From assembly GCF_000264315.1 (NCBI RefSeq), contig NZ_AJXU01000026.1:1-55707 (forward strand): a DNA stretch of 55,707 bases. Direction: 5' to 3'. The position numbers were made by a program, and so were the translations under genes. The notes beneath the pieces are model-generated. The model was not told where the DNA came from and ran no database searches. It saw only the letters and a list, made by a program, of their open reading frames with translations. Shown here piece by piece: positions 53,350 through 55,707 of this stretch. Source of the stretch: Rhodanobacter fulvus Jip2 (GTDB lineage: Bacteria; Pseudomonadota; Gammaproteobacteria; Xanthomonadales; Rhodanobacteraceae). Position 1 is the first letter of the stretch; the number at the start of each line of letters is the position of its first letter.

Positions 53350-55479
53350 CTATTTCGCTTCCTTCTCCATCAGCTTGTCGACCATGCTGGCGGGCACCTC
53401 CTGATAGTGATCGAAGATCATCGAGAAGTTACCGCGGCCGCTGGTGGCCGAGCGCAGGAAGTTGATATAGCCGAACATCTCGGACAACGGGACGAAGCCC
53501 TGTACGAAGGCCGACGTGCCTTTCTGGCCTTGCTCGGTGATGGTGCCGCGGCGGCGGTTGATGTCGCCGATGACGTCGCCGAGATAAGTCGCTTCGGTGA
53601 CCACTTCCAGGCTCATGATCGGCTCCAGCAGTTTCGGCTTGCTCAGCTTCTGCGCCTCACGGAAGCACTGGCGGGTGGCGATTTCAAATGCCAATGCCGA
53701 TGAGTCGACGTCGTGGTATTTGCCGTCGATCAGACGCGCCTTGAAGTCGACCACTTCGTAGCCGGCGACCTGGCCTTCCTTGGATTCGGCCTTGACCGAG
53801 TGCTCGACCGCCGGAATGTATTCGCGCGGCACGCGGCCGCCGACCACTTCGTCGGAGAACACCACGCCCGAGCCCGGTTCGCCCGGCTCGAAGATCATCG
53901 TCACTTCGGCGAACTGGCCGGAGCCGCCGGTCTGCTTCTTGTGCGTGTAGGTGTGCTCGACCCGCTTGCCGAAGGCCTCGCGGAAACTGACCCGCGGCTT
54001 GCCCATGCTCGCTTCCACGCCCAGTTCCGTGCGCATGCGGTCGATGGTGATTTCCAGGTGCAGCTCGCCCATGCCCTTGAGCACGGTCTGGCCGGTTTCC
54101 TGGTCCACTTCCATGCGCAGCGACGGATCGGCCTTGACCATCTTGTAGAGCGCGGTGGAGAGCTTGTCGACGTCGTTGCGGTTCTTCGGCTCCACCGACA
54201 CGCTGATCACCGGGTCGGGGAAACGCATGCGTTCCAGCAGCGCCGGGTGTGCCGGGTCGCTCAGCGAATCGCCGGTCTCGGTGTCCTTCATCGAGACGAA
54301 GGCGCAGATGTCGCCCGCGCGCACCTCGTCGATTTCCTTGGTGTCGTCGGCCTGCACCTCGACGATGCGGCCCACACGCTCTTTCTTGCCGCGGGTGACG
54401 TTGAGCAAGGTGTCGCCCTTCTTGATCACGCCGGAATAGATGCGGCAGAAGGTCAGCGTGCCGAACTGGTCGTTGATCACCTTGAACGCCAGCGCGCGCG
54501 CCGGCGCGTCGTCGGTGACTTCCTGTTCGCCCACGACGTTGCCGTCCTCGTCGACCGTCGCGATGCCGCCGTTTTCGCCGGGGTAGGGCAGGTAGTCGAC
54601 TACCGCGTCCAGCAGTTGCTGCACACCCTTGTTCTTGTACGACGAACCGCACAGCACCGGCACCAGTTCACCGGTGACGGTGCCCTTGCGGATGCAGTGC
54701 TTCAGCACGGTCGGGTCGAACTCGCCGGTGTTCAGCAGCCGCTCGAAAGCGTCGTCGTCCAGCGCCAGCGCGGTTTCCAGCAGATCCTGGCGCAGCTTCG
54801 GCAGGTCGGCGATCCACGCGTTGTCGGCGGTGGAGGCGAAGCTGAGGCGGTCCTTCAACGCTTCCAGTGGCACGCTTTCCCACGTGCTGTCCTTGTCGTC
54901 GGAAGCCCAGATGTAGCCCACGCCCGCAACCATGTCGACCATGCCCACGAACTCGTCGCTGCTGCCCAGCGGCACCTGGCACAGCAGCGCGTTGGCGCCG
55001 AGGCGTTCGCGGATGCCTTCCACGCAATGCGCGAAATTGGCGCCGATGCGATCCATCTTGTTGACGTAGCAAAGCCGCGGCACCTTGTACTGATCGGCTA
55101 GCCGCCAGTTGGTTTCCGTTTGCGGCTCGACGCCGGCGACGCCGTCGAACACCACCACCGCGCCGTCGAGCACGCGCAGCGAACGGTTCACCTCGATGGT
55201 GAAGTCCACATGTCCCGGCGTGTCGATCACGTTGATCTGGTGGCCCTTCCACTCCGCAGTGACAGCGGCTGACTGGATCGTGATGCCGCGCTTGCGCTCC
55301 TGCTCCATGTAGTCGGTGGTGGTGGAGCCCTTGCCGTCCTTGGTCTCGTGCGTGTTGACGATCTGGTGCTTGCGCCCGGTGTAATACAGCACGCGCTCGG
55401 TGGTTGTGGTCTTGCCCGCGTCGATGTGCGCGATGATGCCGATGTTGCGATAGAGCGCGAGGGGTTTCTTGCGGGCCAT
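53350..55479 (-). CDS. fusA: Elongation factor G, second-type paralogue
   Basis: The 709-residue protein starts [16 protein letters not shown] at 55479 with TGGAG seven bases upstream. Domains appear in full: GTPase P-loop [39 protein letters not shown]; domain II; domain III/IV with [13 protein letters not shown] and the [14 protein letters not shown] loop; domain V to the end. It differs from the str-operon EF-G of gammaproteobacteria in several places: [36 protein letters not shown] and [27 protein letters not shown]. It is also not next to rpsL, rpsG or tuf. It may act in ribosome recycling or in a specialised translocation role; the symbol is provisional. Confidence 0.9.
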   Translation of the reverse strand: MARKKPLALYRNIGIIAHIDAGKTTTTERVLYYTGRKHQIVNTHETKDGKGSTTTDYMEQERKRGITIQSAAVTAEWKGHQINVIDTPGHVDFTIEVNRSLRVLDGAVVVFDGVAGVEPQTETNWRLADQYKVPRLCYVNKMDRIGANFAHCVEGIRERLGANALLCQVPLGSSDEFVGMVDMVAGVGYIWASDDKDSTWESVPLEALKDRLSFASTADNAWIADLPKLRQDLLETALALDDDAFERLLNTGEFDPTVLKHCIRKGTVTGELVPVLCGSSYKNKGVQQLLDAVVDYLPYPGENGGIATVDEDGNVVGEQEVTDDAPARALAFKVINDQFGTLTFCRIYSGVIKKGDTLLNVTRGKKERVGRIVEVQADDTKEIDEVRAGDICAFVSMKDTETGDSLSDPAHPALLERMRFPDPVISVSVEPKNRNDVDKLSTALYKMVKADPSLRMEVDQETGQTVLKGMGELHLEITIDRMRTELGVEASMGKPRVSFREAFGKRVEHTYTHKKQTGGSGQFAEVTMIFEPGEPGSGVVFSDEVVGGRVPREYIPAVEHSVKAESKEGQVAGYEVVDFKARLIDGKYHDVDSSALAFEIATRQCFREAQKLSKPKLLEPIMSLEVVTEATYLGDVIGDINRRRGTITEQGQKGTSAFVQGFVPLSEMFGYINFLRSATSGRGNFSMIFDHYQEVPASMVDKLMEKEAK

Positions 55480-55581
55480 GGCAGGCTCCAGGTGGATGAA
55501 CACGGATAGACGAGTCAGATGCCGCCGCGGCGTAGGTAATTCAAGAAGGGTGCGGAGCAGGCGGCAAGTTGAAGGCTGGTT

Positions 55582-55603
55582 CCTCCCCTGCTGGCAGGGG
55601 AGG
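55582..55603. repeat. Palindromic CCTCCCC repeat, copy 1
   Basis: CCTCCCCTGC and GCAGGGGAGG form a 10-base stem with a two-base loop. A similar palindrome follows at 55656-55679. Such CCTCCCC/GGGGAGG elements recur between genes in Xanthomonadales and are probably a REP-like family. Confidence 0.65.
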
Positions 55604-55655
55604 TCAGGAAGGGTTCGCTTTTGCGGGTTCAGATCAAGAGCGGACCCCTCTCCAA

Positions 55656-55679
55656 CCCTCCCCTACGAGCAGGGGAGGG
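55656..55679. repeat. Palindromic CCTCCCC repeat, copy 2
   Basis: CCCTCCCCT and AGGGGAGGG pair around ACGAGC, giving a 9-base stem. It is the same family as copy 1 and lies at the right end of the window, upstream of the EF-G gene. No gene is supported in 55480-55707. Confidence 0.65.
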
Positions 55680-55707
55680 AGTAAAGCCTTAGGGATGCTC
55701 TGATCAA

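Overview
The window is chromosomal DNA from a high-GC gammaproteobacterium. Gene content, gene order and REP-type repeats point to the Xanthomonadales, most likely a Rhodanobacter/Dyella-like member of the Rhodanobacteraceae; this is an inference from the sequence, not a database match. About 43 protein genes are supported. I see no tRNA, rRNA, CRISPR array, transposase or phage gene.

Layout. (1) 1-6343, minus strand: end of an O-antigen/LPS-type polysaccharide locus (truncated AT-rich membrane protein, GT2, flippase-like protein, sugar-nucleotide epimerase, GT4, methyltransferase). It abuts etfA, the conserved housekeeping edge of the LPS locus in Xanthomonas. (2) 6548-15252, minus: etfA and etfB, then a second glycan block (WbsX-RgpF, GT2-GT4 and a PhyH-type dioxygenase), then ETF-ubiquinone oxidoreductase. 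(3) 15464-24945, plus: amidase, cysD, a cysN-cysC fusion, alkB-like, gcvT, gcvH, a MetJ-type repressor with a histone H1-like lysine/alanine tail, and a TonB-like protein. (4) 25036-32728: serine hydrolase, LemA, M48 protease with TerB-like tail, ATP/ADP-translocase-like carrier, CBS protein, mtgA, hslO. (5) 32738-42946: dual-GAF GGDEF-EAL protein, an exported unknown, a DUF4097/anti-sigma-like/ECF sigma operon, a TetR regulator divergent from a hydrolase followed by fadE. (6) 43007-49047, minus: hybrid histidine kinase, CheR, CheB and response-regulator diguanylate cyclase in one overlapping operon. (7) 49174-55479: CPBP protease, prfC, a CsgG-like lipoprotein with a peptidoglycan-binding domain, and an EF-G paralogue.

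Most notable is 22970-23551. The first ~78 residues read as the methionine repressor MetJ (KITVSIP DNA-binding strand, [12 protein letters not shown] helix, HAFTGQPLP segment). The usual MetJ C-terminus is replaced by ~115 residues of KK-A/V/P repeats like those of bacterial histone H1-like/AlgP proteins. Tandem 8-bp met-box-like sequences lie upstream of this gene (22799-22814) and upstream of cysDNC (17051-17066). Together they suggest a local SAM-responsive circuit linking sulfate activation to an autoregulated repressor with a nucleoid-protein tail. The neighbouring gcvTH genes feed one-carbon units into the same metabolism. FadE, ETF and ETF-QO together form a fatty-acid oxidation electron route to ubiquinone.
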